A model generated the notes under the pieces. It was not told the origin of the DNA. It made no database searches and saw nothing but the letters and a program-made list of their open reading frames with translations. Position numbers and translations under genes: made by a program. A DNA stretch of 64,000 bases, taken from assembly GCA_028228555.1 (NCBI GenBank), contig JAOJBP010000002.1:123069-187068 (forward strand). Reading direction: 5' to 3'. Below are positions 34,155 to 43,639 of this stretch, in pieces. Position 1 is the stretch's first letter, and the number at the start of each line of letters is the position of its first letter. Source of the stretch: Candidatus Thioglobus sp. GTDB taxonomy: Bacteria; Pseudomonadota; Gammaproteobacteria; PS1; Pseudothioglobaceae.

Positions 34155-35243
34155 CAAACTGCGCAAATAATCAAGAATCTCTGAGCTACTGCCTTTAAAT
34201 ATAACACGGTCTAATTTTTTTTGGATTTGATAGTTATACATAGGGTCGTAATAATCAACCAAGAGTGATTCAACAATAGGCAAAAAATCATCAAAAGTAT
34301 TGCTATTTTGATAGCTTGTTAGTGCAGACTCTACTTGTAATTTCATCACTTTATAGTGCTCAAGCCCTAGTCTTTTTTGAATTTTTTCAAGGCTTGTGAG
34401 CCAATATTTAGCAAAATTATCAAAACCATTAGCTTGATCTTGGATTAAGAAGTTTTGATACATATTAATTACATAGGCGTCCATACTAACTTGAATACGC
34501 TCATCGGTTGTTGCATCAAGTAATATTAAATCTGCTTGAGATGTTTTGTTTTTTACGCAATCAGGAATATGCACGGTTCCTACATTAGCACCTTCATCTT
34601 CAAATACTAAGTGTGAATAATTTTGCTGCTTAATAAGTTTAATGGCCAGCTCATTTTCAAAAGAAATTTGAGTCGGTTGGGCTGTAGTTGTATTGCCGAA
34701 TGCAGACCCTCTGTGGTTAGCCAGACCTTCTAGATCAACCATTTGTTGAATATGCTCAAGTAGCAAAGTTTTCCCACAGCCAGTTTGTCCACCAATAATG
34801 ATCGGCGTAACTTGATTCATGACTCGCTCAGTTTCATCAATCAAGTATCGACGTAGCGCCTTGTAACCCCCTTTTAACCGTGGATAATCAATGCCTGACT
34901 CTTCATAAATCCATTGTTGAGTAATTTGACTACGTAAGCCACCACGAAAGCAATATAGGGCGCCATTAGGATTTTTCTGGATAAACTCCAGCCAGGCTAT
35001 AACTTTAGCCTGTTTGTCTTCGCCCTGAACTAATTCATGTCCTAGTTCAATAGCTTTTTCTTGGCCCTTATTCTTATAACAAGTACCAACAAGCTCCCGC
35101 TCTTGGTCACTCATGAGTGGCAAGCTTTGCGTATGTGGAAAAGCACCCTGTGTAAATTCAATAGGTGCACGAGTATCAAACATGGGGGTGTTGTTGACTA
35201 CCAGAGAGTGAAAATCTTCAATCTGAGTCAGCGAATTAGGCAT
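34143..35243 (-). CDS. selU: tRNA 2-selenouridine synthase SelU (MnmH)
   Basis: A 366-residue protein with an N-terminal rhodanese domain carrying the active Cys98 ([11 protein letters not shown]) and a P-loop domain with Walker [10 protein letters not shown] (about 152-160). SelU replaces 2-thiouridine by 2-selenouridine at wobble position 34 of certain tRNAs, through a geranylated intermediate, with selenophosphate from SelD. It overlaps selD by eight bases, a strong functional link. No selA, selB or Sec tRNA is in the window, so selenium use here may be limited to tRNA. Confidence 0.95.
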   Translation of the reverse strand: MPNSLTQIEDFHSLVVNNTPMFDTRAPIEFTQGAFPHTQSLPLMSDQERELVGTCYKNKGQEKAIELGHELVQGEDKQAKVIAWLEFIQKNPNGALYCFRGGLRSQITQQWIYEESGIDYPRLKGGYKALRRYLIDETERVMNQVTPIIIGGQTGCGKTLLLEHIQQMVDLEGLANHRGSAFGNTTTAQPTQISFENELAIKLIKQQNYSHLVFEDEGANVGTVHIPDCVKNKTSQADLILLDATTDERIQVSMDAYVINMYQNFLIQDQANGFDNFAKYWLTSLEKIQKRLGLEHYKVMKLQVESALTSYQNSNTFDDFLPIVESLLVDYYDPMYNYQIQKKLDRVIFKGSSSEILDYLRSLSIS

Positions 35244-36285
35244 TAATTCTTACAGTCGTTTGGGTGTGTGCAATAATTTCACCAATCGCTTCAAGCTTAA
35301 ACCCAGCTGCATTCATGGTATTTTGAAATTCCTCTTGCGCTTCGTCATTAACCATAACAAGTAGCCCGCCACTAGTTTGTGGATCACAAATTATTGATTG
35401 AACCTGATCACTCATTTGACTTAAATGATGTCCATAGCTGTCGAAGTTTCGCTGAGCGCCACCTGGAGAGCAGCCATTGGCTAAATAATGTTGAATATTT
35501 GGTAAAGTTGGTACTTTTTGATAATCGATAATAGCAGATACCTTAGAGCCTTGACAAACTTCAACCAAATGCCCACCTAGGCCAAATCCAGTTACATCAG
35601 TAATCGCATTAATACCGTTGATTTTGGATAGTTTGGCGCCGATATCGTTAAGTTCACACATGGTGTCAATGGCTCTAGATTCATCCTCTTTGGTAATTTT
35701 CTTTTGTTTTTGCGCCGTGGTTAAAATACCAATACCCAAAGGTTTAGTTAGATAGATTTTGTCACCTACTTGAGCTTTTGAATTTTCCTTAAGGTGTTTG
35801 ATAGCAACCCTTCCAGTAACAGCCAAGCCAAAAATAGGTTCTGGTGCGTCAATACTATGTCCACCTGCTAAAGAAATACCTGCATCAGCGCAAACACTGC
35901 GCCCGCCTTCGATTACTTGACGACCTATTTCAGGTGTAAGCTTGTCGATAGGCCAGCCGAAAATAGCAATGGCCATCAAAGGGGTGCCGCCCATGGCGTA
36001 AATATCGCTAATGGCATTGGTTGCAGCGATTCTTCCAAAAGTAAATGGATCATCTACAATTGGCATAAAGAAATCAGTGGTACTAATAATCCCTTCTCCA
36101 TTGCCTAAATCATAAACAGCTGCATCATCGCGAGAAGCATTACCAACTAAAAGTTTTGGATCATTAAACTCAGTTAATGATGATTCTAAAATTACGTCTA
36201 AAACTTTTGGCGATATTTTACAACCACAACCTTGGCCATGACTATATTCAGTAAGCTTTACATTGTTTATATTTGAATCAGACAT
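35236..36285 (-). CDS. selD: selenide, water dikinase (selenophosphate synthetase)
   Basis: A 349-residue SelD that makes selenophosphate from selenide and ATP. The catalytic glycine-rich N-terminus reads [11 protein letters not shown] with Cys20 and Lys23; Cys rather than selenocysteine is used. Metal/ATP motifs include [41 protein letters not shown] and TGFGLGGHL. Translationally coupled to selU (8-base overlap) and 9 bases after the dUTPase gene on the same strand. Confidence 0.97.
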   Translation of the reverse strand: MSDSNINNVKLTEYSHGQGCGCKISPKVLDVILESSLTEFNDPKLLVGNASRDDAAVYDLGNGEGIISTTDFFMPIVDDPFTFGRIAATNAISDIYAMGGTPLMAIAIFGWPIDKLTPEIGRQVIEGGRSVCADAGISLAGGHSIDAPEPIFGLAVTGRVAIKHLKENSKAQVGDKIYLTKPLGIGILTTAQKQKKITKEDESRAIDTMCELNDIGAKLSKINGINAITDVTGFGLGGHLVEVCQGSKVSAIIDYQKVPTLPNIQHYLANGCSPGGAQRNFDSYGHHLSQMSDQVQSIICDPQTSGGLLVMVNDEAQEEFQNTMNAAGFKLEAIGEIIAHTQTTVRINA

Positions 36286-36294
36286 ATTTGTGAA

Positions 36295-36945
36295 TTAAAG
36301 TTGAGAGTAAGCTTCTTCTAGTTGTGTGTAGAGTTGTTCTGGTGTTAGCTCAGGGCTTTGTTCCATAATATTAAAAGCAACAACATTATCCTCAACTGCG
36401 CCCCACATCTTCACGTAAGAGCCATCCTTATATCCATGATCTTGTCTAAAAGTATTCAACTGATTTTTAACCAAATAGCGTTTATATAATTCTGGCACGT
36501 CCATGGCCATATTGCCCAACGCTTGGAAAAACAAAGCAAACAATTGGTATAAAGAATTTTGAGATTTATCAACGTTAGCACTGGCTGATATGGCTACGAT
36601 TTTTTCAAATATCTCCACCATCTTTTCTGGATCTATGTCGCGCTCAGGCACCATATCATTGTATATTTCAGCAAAACCAGCATCACCATAATGAATTGCT
36701 TCGGACATTAAAAAGTGCCAAATATCAACCAATTCAACTTTAGCATTATCAATATCATTTTTTGAGTCAATATCTTTCCAATGCTTCCAATTAAAAGAAT
36801 CAATTGCTTCAGCAGCTTCCATATAAATACAACGTAACCATGAGATTTGACGCCCTTCTTTAGTAGCGCCTTCAGTCCAAATTTCGCCGTTAGTGGCGTC
36901 ATTGAGCTTCATCTGTAGTTCGAACATTTGTTTAATGTGGTTCAT
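36295..36945 (-). CDS. dimeric (all-alpha) dUTP diphosphatase
   Basis: A 216-residue all-helical NTP pyrophosphatase of the dUTPase_2 type known from trypanosomes, Campylobacter and some phages. The metal motif E43-x-x-E46 lies in YMEAAEAIDSFNWKHWK, and E71-x-x-D74 in KVELVDIWHFLMSEA; the WKHWK element is characteristic of dimeric dUTPases. It hydrolyses dUTP (and often dUDP), lowering uracil in DNA and providing dUMP for dTMP. It is probably co-transcribed with selD-selU, with no obvious functional connection, although nrdAB lies nearby. Whether a trimeric Dut also exists cannot be seen here. Confidence 0.85.
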   Translation of the reverse strand: MNHIKQMFELQMKLNDATNGEIWTEGATKEGRQISWLRCIYMEAAEAIDSFNWKHWKDIDSKNDIDNAKVELVDIWHFLMSEAIHYGDAGFAEIYNDMVPERDIDPEKMVEIFEKIVAISASANVDKSQNSLYQLFALFFQALGNMAMDVPELYKRYLVKNQLNTFRQDHGYKDGSYVKMWGAVEDNVVAFNIMEQSPELTPEQLYTQLEEAYSQL

Positions 36946-37114
36946 AGAATTAGTTGAGTTAAATTACAATTTAAATGATTTTACCTAAGCTTAAACCATT
37001 TTGTATTTTTGATTAAAATTATAGCCGCTCTAGTTATGATGGCAACGACACCATCAATAAGAGCAAATTCTACCAATATAGCTAATTAATACTGCCATAT
37101 CTACTTGGCTTATT

Positions 37115-37130
37115 TTCTTATATATAAGAA
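37115..37130. promoter_or_regulatory. 16-bp perfect palindrome upstream of pxpABC, candidate operator
   Basis: TTCTTATATATAAGAA is a perfect palindrome centred 78 bases before the pxpA start. In an AT-rich genome such a site can arise by chance, but its length and position fit a regulator-binding site for pxpABC or the divergent dUTPase gene. Confidence 0.35.
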
Positions 37131-37186
37131 TGATTTTATCTAAATTAAAACGGTTTAATCTTGAGAATAGAGAGTTTTGATTGCTT

Positions 37187-37192
37187 TATAAT
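37187..37192 (+). promoter_or_regulatory. -10 element immediately before pxpA, possible leaderless start
   Basis: TATAAT lies only eight bases before ATG 37201, and no ribosome site precedes the ATG. A transcript started from it would begin at or next to the start codon. The -35 is poor: TTGAGA (37161-37166) would need a 20-base spacer. Confidence 0.4.
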
Positions 37193-37200
37193 TTGCATCT

Positions 37201-37881
37201 ATGTTGATGATTAATTGCGACTTAGGAGAGTGTTTAACTCCCAACCCTGATACCGATATTATGCCGCTAATTAACATGGCAAATGTTGCTTGTGGCGGTC
37301 ATGCGGGTGATAACAACAGCATGATAAAAACCATTCAACTTGCCAAAAAATTTGGCGTCAAGATTGGCGCACATCCGAGTTATGCAGATATGACTAACTT
37401 TGGTCGGGTGAGTCAAACACTCAGTAGCTCCAGCTTGTTTGATTTAATTTACCAGCAAATTACCACTTTTCAAACGCTGTGCACTGAACATGGTGCTCTT
37501 CTTAAATATATCAAGCCACATGGTGCTTTGTATCACGATATAACTCACAACCCTTTGGTTTTAGAAGTGATGTGTGATGTAATTCATAAAATTGATCAAA
37601 ATCTATCCTTGGTGGTTCTGGCCGGTCATGAGGATTATTTTAAAAATTTCGGAAATAATAAGAATGGCTTATTTTTGCATGAAGTTTATGCCGATCGAGG
37701 CTATCAAGGGTTGCAAATGATTCCTAGAGGCAGTAATGGTGCAGTTTTAACCGATCCAAAATCTATTATTGATCAATATTATCAATTTTTAGAGGAAAAA
37801 TCTTTCAAAATTGATACCATTTGCTTTCATAGTGACAATAAAGCCTCTGTAGATGCCCTAAAACTGCTTAAAAATGCATAA
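37201..37881 (+). CDS. pxpA: 5-oxoprolinase subunit PxpA (LamB/YcsF family)
   Basis: A 226-residue barrel protein with INCDLGECLTPNPDTDIMPLINMANVACGGHAGD, KIGAHPSYADMTNFGR, YIKPHGALYHDI and FLHEVYADRGYQ, all hallmarks of PxpA. It is somewhat shorter than the usual 244-255 residues, mainly in loops. PxpA with PxpB/PxpC uses ATP to open 5-oxoproline (pyroglutamate) to glutamate, clearing a spontaneous damage product. The ATG (or the second one, 37207) lacks a ribosome site; see the -10 element upstream. Overlaps pxpB by eight bases. Confidence 0.94.
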   Translation: MLMINCDLGECLTPNPDTDIMPLINMANVACGGHAGDNNSMIKTIQLAKKFGVKIGAHPSYADMTNFGRVSQTLSSSSLFDLIYQQITTFQTLCTEHGALLKYIKPHGALYHDITHNPLVLEVMCDVIHKIDQNLSLVVLAGHEDYFKNFGNNKNGLFLHEVYADRGYQGLQMIPRGSNGAVLTDPKSIIDQYYQFLEEKSFKIDTICFHSDNKASVDALKLLKNA

Positions 37882-38557
37882 AATCATTCTAGCAGGTGAG
37901 AGCTCGATATTAATCTATTTTGACAATAAGATCAATCCTGACCTTCCTAAAAATATCGCAAATTTTGCAAATCAGCTTAAAAAGCAGTTTTCTGAGTCAA
38001 TCATCAATCTAACCCCCTCTTATACTTCGCTTTTGGTGAATTACGATCTTAACAAAGTAAATTATCAGCAATTTAAAGCTCAAATTAGCGAATTGCTAGA
38101 TCAATTTAGCATTGAAAAGACTGAGCAAATCTCTAAGGTGATACATATCCCTGTTTATTATGGATTTGAAGTAGCTCTTGATTTAGAAAAATTACTGGCT
38201 GAAAAAGAGCTAGCAATAGATGAATTTATCAATATTCATACTTCGCAAACTTACCAAGTTTATGCCATTGGATTTAGTCCAGTATTTGCTTTTTTAGGCC
38301 AGGTTGATGAGCAAATTCAAGCACCTCGCCTTGCCACACCAAGAATCATAATTCCAGCAGGTAGCGTGGGCATCGCTGATAGACAAACAGCGGTTTACCC
38401 TGTTGATTCATCAGGTGGTTGGAATATTGTTGGTAGATCAATAATTGACTTGTCACTTAACAATCCTAAAAATATAGATAAATTTAAGATAGGTGATGAG
38501 GTCAAATTCTATTCAATTAGTCGTGATGAATTTATACGCTATGGTGGACAAGTGTGA
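37874..38557 (+). CDS. pxpB: 5-oxoprolinase subunit PxpB
   Basis: A 227-residue allophanate-hydrolase-subunit-1-like protein. Key blocks are VIHIPVYYGFEVALDLEKLL, VYAIGFSPVFAFLGQVDEQIQAPRLATPR, IPAGSVGIADRQTAVYPVDSSGGWNIVGRS. It forms with PxpC the ATP-dependent part of 5-oxoprolinase. The N-terminal region is Asn/Lys-rich and less conserved. It overlaps pxpA by eight bases and pxpC by four (GTGA), so all three are translationally coupled. Confidence 0.93.
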   Translation: MHKIILAGESSILIYFDNKINPDLPKNIANFANQLKKQFSESIINLTPSYTSLLVNYDLNKVNYQQFKAQISELLDQFSIEKTEQISKVIHIPVYYGFEVALDLEKLLAEKELAIDEFINIHTSQTYQVYAIGFSPVFAFLGQVDEQIQAPRLATPRIIIPAGSVGIADRQTAVYPVDSSGGWNIVGRSIIDLSLNNPKNIDKFKIGDEVKFYSISRDEFIRYGGQV

Positions 38558-39483
38558 GCTTTAAAGTTATCAAGCCAGGGTTTTTAACGACGGTTCAAGA
38601 TTATGGTCGTTTAAATCATAGCCAACAGGGTTTGGCTCAATCTGGAGTGATGGATGAGCATGCCTATGCTTGGGCAAACTATTTATTGGGTAATCATTAT
38701 TTTGATGCCGCTTTGGAAATCACCTTTGGCAGCGTTGAATTACAAGCGCTGGATAATATGCTTATTTGCGTTTGTGGTGCTGATCTTGATTTTAAAATTA
38801 ACCATCAAGCGGTGGATATTTGGAAAAGTATTCAAATCCAACAAGGTGATAGACTTAGCTGGCATCTACCCAAGCATGGAATACGCGCTTATTTAGCAGT
38901 TCAAGGTGGGTTTGAAACTCAAAAACTATTTAACTCCAGATCGGTTAATTTACGTGAGCATATTGGTTCGAAAATAACACAAGATGAAGTGCTTGTATGC
39001 CAAGCATCAATTGACCTGTTAGATCGTTTTATTGCGCCAAAATATATTCCTAATTATCATCAAGAAGTTGTATTAAGGCTGTTGCCAAGTTATCAATATT
39101 CAGAATTTAGTGATGATCAAAAAACGTTATTTTTTAGTCAAACTTATACTATTAGTCATGCAAATGATCGTACCGGATGTAGGCTAAAAGGTGCGCCCAT
39201 AGCCATCAAAAAAGACAAGATGATCTCTGAAGGTATGAGCTACGGAAGTATAGAAATCGCTAGTGATGGATTGCCAATTATTTTATTGAAAGATGCGCCA
39301 ACCATTGGCGGATACTTAAAAATTGGCAGCGTGTTTTCATTGGATTTAGCTTTGTTGGCACAACAACAACCAGGCGCAAAAGTAAGATTTGAATTAATGA
39401 ACATCCATCAAGCACAAAAAAAGCGCTTGGCGTTTAATCAGTTTTTTGGTGTCGGGGAAAATTCAAAATCGTTAAAGATCTGA
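38554..39483 (+). CDS. pxpC: 5-oxoprolinase subunit PxpC
   Basis: A 309-residue allophanate-hydrolase-subunit-2-like protein starting at GTG in the junction GTGA. The N-terminus FKVIKPGFLTTVQDYGRLNHSQQGLAQSGVMDEHAYAWANYLLGN is diagnostic; RTGCRLKGAP and MSYGSIEIASDGLPIILLKDAPTIGGY follow. Completes PxpABC. Its last 46 bases overlap the convergent rnt gene, an unusually long tail-to-tail overlap. Confidence 0.93.
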   Translation: MSFKVIKPGFLTTVQDYGRLNHSQQGLAQSGVMDEHAYAWANYLLGNHYFDAALEITFGSVELQALDNMLICVCGADLDFKINHQAVDIWKSIQIQQGDRLSWHLPKHGIRAYLAVQGGFETQKLFNSRSVNLREHIGSKITQDEVLVCQASIDLLDRFIAPKYIPNYHQEVVLRLLPSYQYSEFSDDQKTLFFSQTYTISHANDRTGCRLKGAPIAIKKDKMISEGMSYGSIEIASDGLPIILLKDAPTIGGYLKIGSVFSLDLALLAQQQPGAKVRFELMNIHQAQKKRLAFNQFFGVGENSKSLKI

Positions 39484-40043
39484 CAAAATAGCTCAGCGGT
39501 TTTAACGGTATCATACAAGGCAGAATGCGCTTGAGCATTGTCAAATTCAATACCGGCTTTCGCGATTGCTTTGGCCAGTACGGTTTCTCCAAAAGCAAGT
39601 GCTGATAAGCTAACTGTATCAATAGTAGAGAATTTATGAAAGGGATTTTTAAGCTTTGACCTTTCACTTGAAGCATACAAAAAACCTAAATCAAAAAATG
39701 CATTGTGCCCTACTAATATCGAACGCGAACAGTCTTGATCTTTCATCTCGGTGCATATCGTTTGAAACATATCACTTAGTGCTAGTTTTTCATCAATAGC
39801 ACCTCGCAGTGGGTTGCCAACATCAATGCCATTAAATTTCAAAGCTGCTGGCTCAAGATTAGCTCCTTTAAAAGGATGCGTGTGAAAATGATGAGGCTCC
39901 TTTGGATATAACTTTCCACTGTCATCAATGCCAATGATCACAGCACAAATTTCCAGCATAGCATCTGTTTGATGATTAAATCCTGCGGTTTCAATATCAA
40001 TGACAACCGGTAAATACCCGCGAATACGTTCTTTGATTTGCAT
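39438..40043 (-). CDS. rnt: ribonuclease T
   Basis: A 201-residue DEDDh exonuclease with motif I DIETAGF, a central Exo II HNAFFDLGFLY region, and the C-terminal HSALYDTVKTAELF with the catalytic His and Asp. RNase T trims the 3' ends of tRNA (including CCA turnover), 5S and 23S rRNA. Length (E. coli 215) and the PLRGAIDEKLALSDMF block fit. Starts adjacent to the GNAT gene stop (one-base overlap) on the minus strand. Confidence 0.93.
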   Translation of the reverse strand: MQIKERIRGYLPVVIDIETAGFNHQTDAMLEICAVIIGIDDSGKLYPKEPHHFHTHPFKGANLEPAALKFNGIDVGNPLRGAIDEKLALSDMFQTICTEMKDQDCSRSILVGHNAFFDLGFLYASSERSKLKNPFHKFSTIDTVSLSALAFGETVLAKAIAKAGIEFDNAQAHSALYDTVKTAELFCQIFNDFEFSPTPKN

Positions 40044-40468
40044 TAGGCAATATCCTTAAAAAATATAGAAGAGTTACGATCATGGTTGAAATATTTTTGA
40101 CGCTTCTTAGGTAGATTTGAAATTTTCATTTGGGTAAATTGATGCTTTAAAAACCAATTAGCTTCATACTTTGTTAGAGCGAAAACTTTGTTAAATTTTC
40201 GTCTTTTAGCTTCTATTAATATCTTATCTAAGAGTTGCATAGAAAGCCCTAAATTTTGAGAATTTTTAGCAACTGCTAAAGAATAAATTTCACCCATAGA
40301 GCCTTCTTGGCAATCTTTTAAACCTGCGCAAGCAACCAGTTGATTATTGTCAAATAGCAAGATGAAATCATTGATATTTTTTTCAATTTCTTCCTTGCTT
40401 CTAAGTAGAATTTTCTCTTGATCTACAAAAGGCTTGATTAAAGTCAAAATTTGTTCGGATTTATCCAA
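40043..40468 (-). CDS. stand-alone GNAT acetyltransferase resembling N-acetylglutamate synthase
   Basis: A 141-residue GNAT protein. It follows the acetyltransferase half of ArgA closely in pattern: [99 protein letters not shown] and a C-terminal [22 protein letters not shown], comparable to the LP-x-x-K-x-x-x-Y-N-x-x-R-x-S-K ending of NAGS. The amino-acid-kinase half of classical ArgA is missing. It may therefore acetylate glutamate in arginine synthesis, as short NAGS enzymes do; other amine substrates are possible. Operonic with rnt; divergent from ilvD. Confidence 0.65.
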   Translation of the reverse strand: MDKSEQILTLIKPFVDQEKILLRSKEEIEKNINDFILLFDNNQLVACAGLKDCQEGSMGEIYSLAVAKNSQNLGLSMQLLDKILIEAKRRKFNKVFALTKYEANWFLKHQFTQMKISNLPKKRQKYFNHDRNSSIFFKDIA

Positions 40469-40545
40469 AGTACTGTATTAAATCGTTAATAGAAGTGCAC
40501 TATTTTAATCTAAAATATAATGCTTTATATCAATACAAAGCAATT

Positions 40546-42213
40546 ATGTCTAACTCAAGAAAATATTCCTCTCAAGTTGTTGATGGTTATGAAAGAGCAG
40601 CCTCTCGTGCAATGCTTTATCCAGTAGGCTTTAAAAAAGAAGATTTTAGTAAGCCTCAAGTAGGTATTGCCTCAACTTGGTCAATGGTAACCCCTTGTAA
40701 TATGCATATTAATAAATTAGCAGATGAAGCTGAAAAAGGTATTAATTCTGCTGGTGGTAAAGGTGTTATTTTTAACACGATTACTATTTCTGACGGCATC
40801 TCTATGGGTTCAGAAGGTATGAAATACTCTTTAGTATCTCGAGAGGTTATTGCTGATTCAATTGAAACAGTAGTGGGTTGTCAGGGTTTTGATGGCGTGG
40901 TTGCAATTGGCGGTTGTGATAAAAATATGCCAGGTTGTATTATTGGTTTAGCTAGGCTTAACCGTCCTGGTATTTTTGTTTATGGCGGTACGATTCAGCC
41001 AGGTAAAAATCATACAGATGTGGTGAGTGTTTTTGAGGCGGTTGGCCAATTTGCTAGTAATACAATCAATGCAATTGAACTTGAGAATATTGAAAAAACA
41101 GCCATTCCAGGTCCAGGTTCTTGTGGTGGCATGTATACAGCTAATACCATGGCATCTGCTATTGAAGCGCTAGGTATGAGCTTACCAAACTCATCGGCTC
41201 AAGATGCCATTTCAGCGGATAAGAATAATGATTGTGTTCGCGCTGGTGAAGCGGTATTAAACTTACTTGAAAAAGACATTAAGCCAAATGATATTATGAC
41301 TATGAAAGCATTTGAAAACGCAATCACCGTTCTTATTGCTCTGGGTGGATCCACTAATGCTGTACTACATATGATTGCCATGGCTGACGCAGCAGGCGTT
41401 AAAGAGCTTAATATTGATGACTTTACTCGTATTGGTAAAAATGTACCGGTATTGGCTGATTTAAAGCCATCAGGTAAATATATGATGAGCGAGCTGATTG
41501 AAATTGGCGGCACTCTACCACTAATGAAGATGCTTTTAGATGCTGGATTATTACATGGCGACTGCTTAACAGTAACTGGAAAAACTATGGCTGAAAATCT
41601 TAAAGATGTTAAGCCATATGTCGACTCCCAAGATATTATTAGATCACTTGATAATCCGATTAAAAAGGATTCACATCTTCGTATTTTGCGAGGTAATTTG
41701 GCCGTAGATGGCGCTGTTGCAAAAATTACAGGTAAAGAAGGATTGCGTTTTAAAGGTGTAGCTAAATGTTATGGTCGAGAAGAAGAAGCGCTTACAGCTA
41801 TATTAAATGATGAAATTATAGCAGGCGATGTGATTGTTATTCGTTATGAAGGACCTGCAGGTGGTCCTGGTATGCGTGAGATGCTTGCTCCTACTTCTGC
41901 CGTTATGGGTAAAGGTTTAGGTGGTAAAGTAGCACTTATTACCGATGGTCGCTTCTCGGGCGGAACTCATGGCTTTGTGGTTGGTCATATCGCCCCAGAA
42001 GCCTTTAAAGGTGGAGTATTAGCTGTTGTTGAAGATGGTGATGAAATCTTGATTGATGCTGAAAATAATGTATTAGAGTTACTGGTTGATCAGTCAATTA
42101 TTGACAAGCGTTTAACTCATTGGGTACAACCTAAACCGAATTATACTAAAGGTGTTTTAGCTAAATTTGCTAAATTAGCTAAATCTGCTTCTGAAGGTGC
42201 AGTGACTGACTAA
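40546..42213 (+). CDS. ilvD: dihydroxy-acid dehydratase
   Basis: Start placed at 40546 ([29 protein letters not shown]), the usual family N-terminus; the open frame extends to 40495 with sequence unlike the family. The 555-residue enzyme dehydrates dihydroxy acids to 2-oxo acids in isoleucine, valine and pantothenate synthesis. Cluster cysteines lie in [14 protein letters not shown] and [15 protein letters not shown], with TPCNMH earlier; the C-terminal [19 protein letters not shown] is present. This is the roughly 560-residue cluster type, not the 616-residue E. coli-length form. Single gene with its own terminator. Confidence 0.97.
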   Translation: MSNSRKYSSQVVDGYERAASRAMLYPVGFKKEDFSKPQVGIASTWSMVTPCNMHINKLADEAEKGINSAGGKGVIFNTITISDGISMGSEGMKYSLVSREVIADSIETVVGCQGFDGVVAIGGCDKNMPGCIIGLARLNRPGIFVYGGTIQPGKNHTDVVSVFEAVGQFASNTINAIELENIEKTAIPGPGSCGGMYTANTMASAIEALGMSLPNSSAQDAISADKNNDCVRAGEAVLNLLEKDIKPNDIMTMKAFENAITVLIALGGSTNAVLHMIAMADAAGVKELNIDDFTRIGKNVPVLADLKPSGKYMMSELIEIGGTLPLMKMLLDAGLLHGDCLTVTGKTMAENLKDVKPYVDSQDIIRSLDNPIKKDSHLRILRGNLAVDGAVAKITGKEGLRFKGVAKCYGREEEALTAILNDEIIAGDVIVIRYEGPAGGPGMREMLAPTSAVMGKGLGGKVALITDGRFSGGTHGFVVGHIAPEAFKGGVLAVVEDGDEILIDAENNVLELLVDQSIIDKRLTHWVQPKPNYTKGVLAKFAKLAKSASEGAVTD

Positions 42214-42235
42214 TCAGTCAAGAAAAATAAGTATT

Positions 42236-42266
42236 AAAAAAGGAGGCGCTTGCCTCCTTTTTTTTT
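42236..42266. terminator. terminator between ilvD and nhaA, bidirectional
   Basis: Stem GGAGGC (42242-42247) / GCCTCC (42252-42257), loop GCTT, with A6 before and T9 after, extending the stem. It can serve both ilvD and the convergent nhaA. Confidence 0.92.
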
Positions 42267-42273
42267 GTTGTAT

Positions 42274-43608
42274 TTATACTGGCTTTTTAGCTATGTATTT
42301 AAGCCATAAAAATCCAGACAAACCTGCCAATAAAGAAGCAGTTAATATACCAACTTTAGCTTGAAAGATGAACTCAGGTGATCCTAAAAAAGCAAGCTCT
42401 GCTATAAAGATAGACATGGTAAAGCCAATACCACCTAAGAGTGCAATGCCAAAAATTTGACTCATGCTACTTTGGTCTGGTAGTTTTGCAATTTTTAGTT
42501 TAATGACCAGCCAAGAAACTCCAAATATTCCAAGTATCTTTCCTAGGATAAGACCAAAAATAATTCCCATTGATATGGGCTCAATAATTACATCGCCAAT
42601 AGAGTTAAAGTCTATTGCAATACCAGCATTGGCTAATGCAAATAAAGGGATAACAATTAACGCAACAGGAAGATGTAGTTTTTGCTCCAGTCTTGTAGCT
42701 GGGGAGCGTACCGAATCAATCCTGTGTTGTATATTATCTAGAATGGCTTTTTGATCTTCATTTAGTGTGTGATTTTTACTAACAGGATGTTTGTCATAGT
42801 CATCTAATAATTTTTTAGTATCTTTAGATAAATCTAAAGATGTTCGTTTAGGTTTTGAAGGTACCGCTATGGCAGCAATAACACCGGCAATAGTGGCATG
42901 TACGCCTGACTCTAGAACAAAAACCCACAAGAAAAGTCCAACAATAAAATAAGGTAATATTGCATGAATACCAAAACGATTTAATATAATTAACATTAAA
43001 AAAGTTATGCCAGATAAGCCGAGAGGCAGCATATTAATTTGATCAGTATAGAATATTGCAATCACCAGTACAGCACCTAGATCATCTACAATAGCAAGTG
43101 CCACTAAAAAAGTTACTAACGCAGAAGAAACCCTTTTTCCCAAAAGTACTAAAACACTAATCGCAAAAGCAATATCTGTCGCCATAGGTACACCCCATCC
43201 GACAGCACTAAGCTCATTTGCATTAATACCTACATAGATCAATGCAGGAAAAACCATGCCGCCAATAGCTGCTAGAATGGGCAAAATCGCAACTTTTACA
43301 TTTGAAAGCTCTCCGACTAAAATTTCTCTTTTTATCTCTAATCCGATAATAAAGAAGAATACAGCCATTAGTCCATCATTTATCCAATGATGAAGACTAT
43401 GGGACAACTTCCAAGAGCCAATACTGAAATCAATTTTTGTATGAAAAAAATGTTCATAGTTTTCTGTTAGCGGCGTATTTGCTAGAATTAATGCAAGAAC
43501 CGTCATAAACATTAAAATTTTGCCCGTAGTGGTTTGGGCATGAATGAAGTGCTCAAAAGGCGTTGATACCTTTTTAAAGGCTTTTTCCCAGGGTGCGTAT
43601 ATTTTCAT
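42274..43608 (-). CDS. nhaA: Na+/H+ antiporter NhaA
   Basis: A 444-residue inner-membrane antiporter with about 12 helices. The ion-binding Asp pair is in VALAIVDDLGAVLVIAIFYT, and the helix IV/XI assembly is represented by GVPMATDIAFAISVLVLLGKR. A hydrophilic loop of about 60 residues (KPKRTSLDLSKDTKKLLDDYDKHP onward) between helices makes it longer than E. coli NhaA (388); many marine bacteria share this form. It expels Na+ in exchange for H+, regulating cytosolic pH and sodium. Confidence 0.95.
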   Translation of the reverse strand: MKIYAPWEKAFKKVSTPFEHFIHAQTTTGKILMFMTVLALILANTPLTENYEHFFHTKIDFSIGSWKLSHSLHHWINDGLMAVFFFIIGLEIKREILVGELSNVKVAILPILAAIGGMVFPALIYVGINANELSAVGWGVPMATDIAFAISVLVLLGKRVSSALVTFLVALAIVDDLGAVLVIAIFYTDQINMLPLGLSGITFLMLIILNRFGIHAILPYFIVGLFLWVFVLESGVHATIAGVIAAIAVPSKPKRTSLDLSKDTKKLLDDYDKHPVSKNHTLNEDQKAILDNIQHRIDSVRSPATRLEQKLHLPVALIVIPLFALANAGIAIDFNSIGDVIIEPISMGIIFGLILGKILGIFGVSWLVIKLKIAKLPDQSSMSQIFGIALLGGIGFTMSIFIAELAFLGSPEFIFQAKVGILTASLLAGLSGFLWLKYIAKKPV

Positions 43609-43639
43609 TTTTATTCTATCTGTTTAAACTTAAAAAAAT

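Larger units (their letters stand above)
36946..37200. other. intergenic region with palindrome between dUTPase and pxpA
   Basis: 255 bases between divergent genes. It contains a short hairpin GATGG/CCATC (37039-37055), the 16-bp palindrome at 37115-37130 and a TATAAT at 37187-37192. No tRNA or terminator was found. A small RNA cannot be excluded. Confidence 0.4.

Noticed and set aside
36946..37200. Possible tRNA or small RNA gene between the dUTPase and pxpA genes
   Set aside because: The GATGG/CCATC stem is isolated; no cloverleaf, T-loop or terminator accompanies it.
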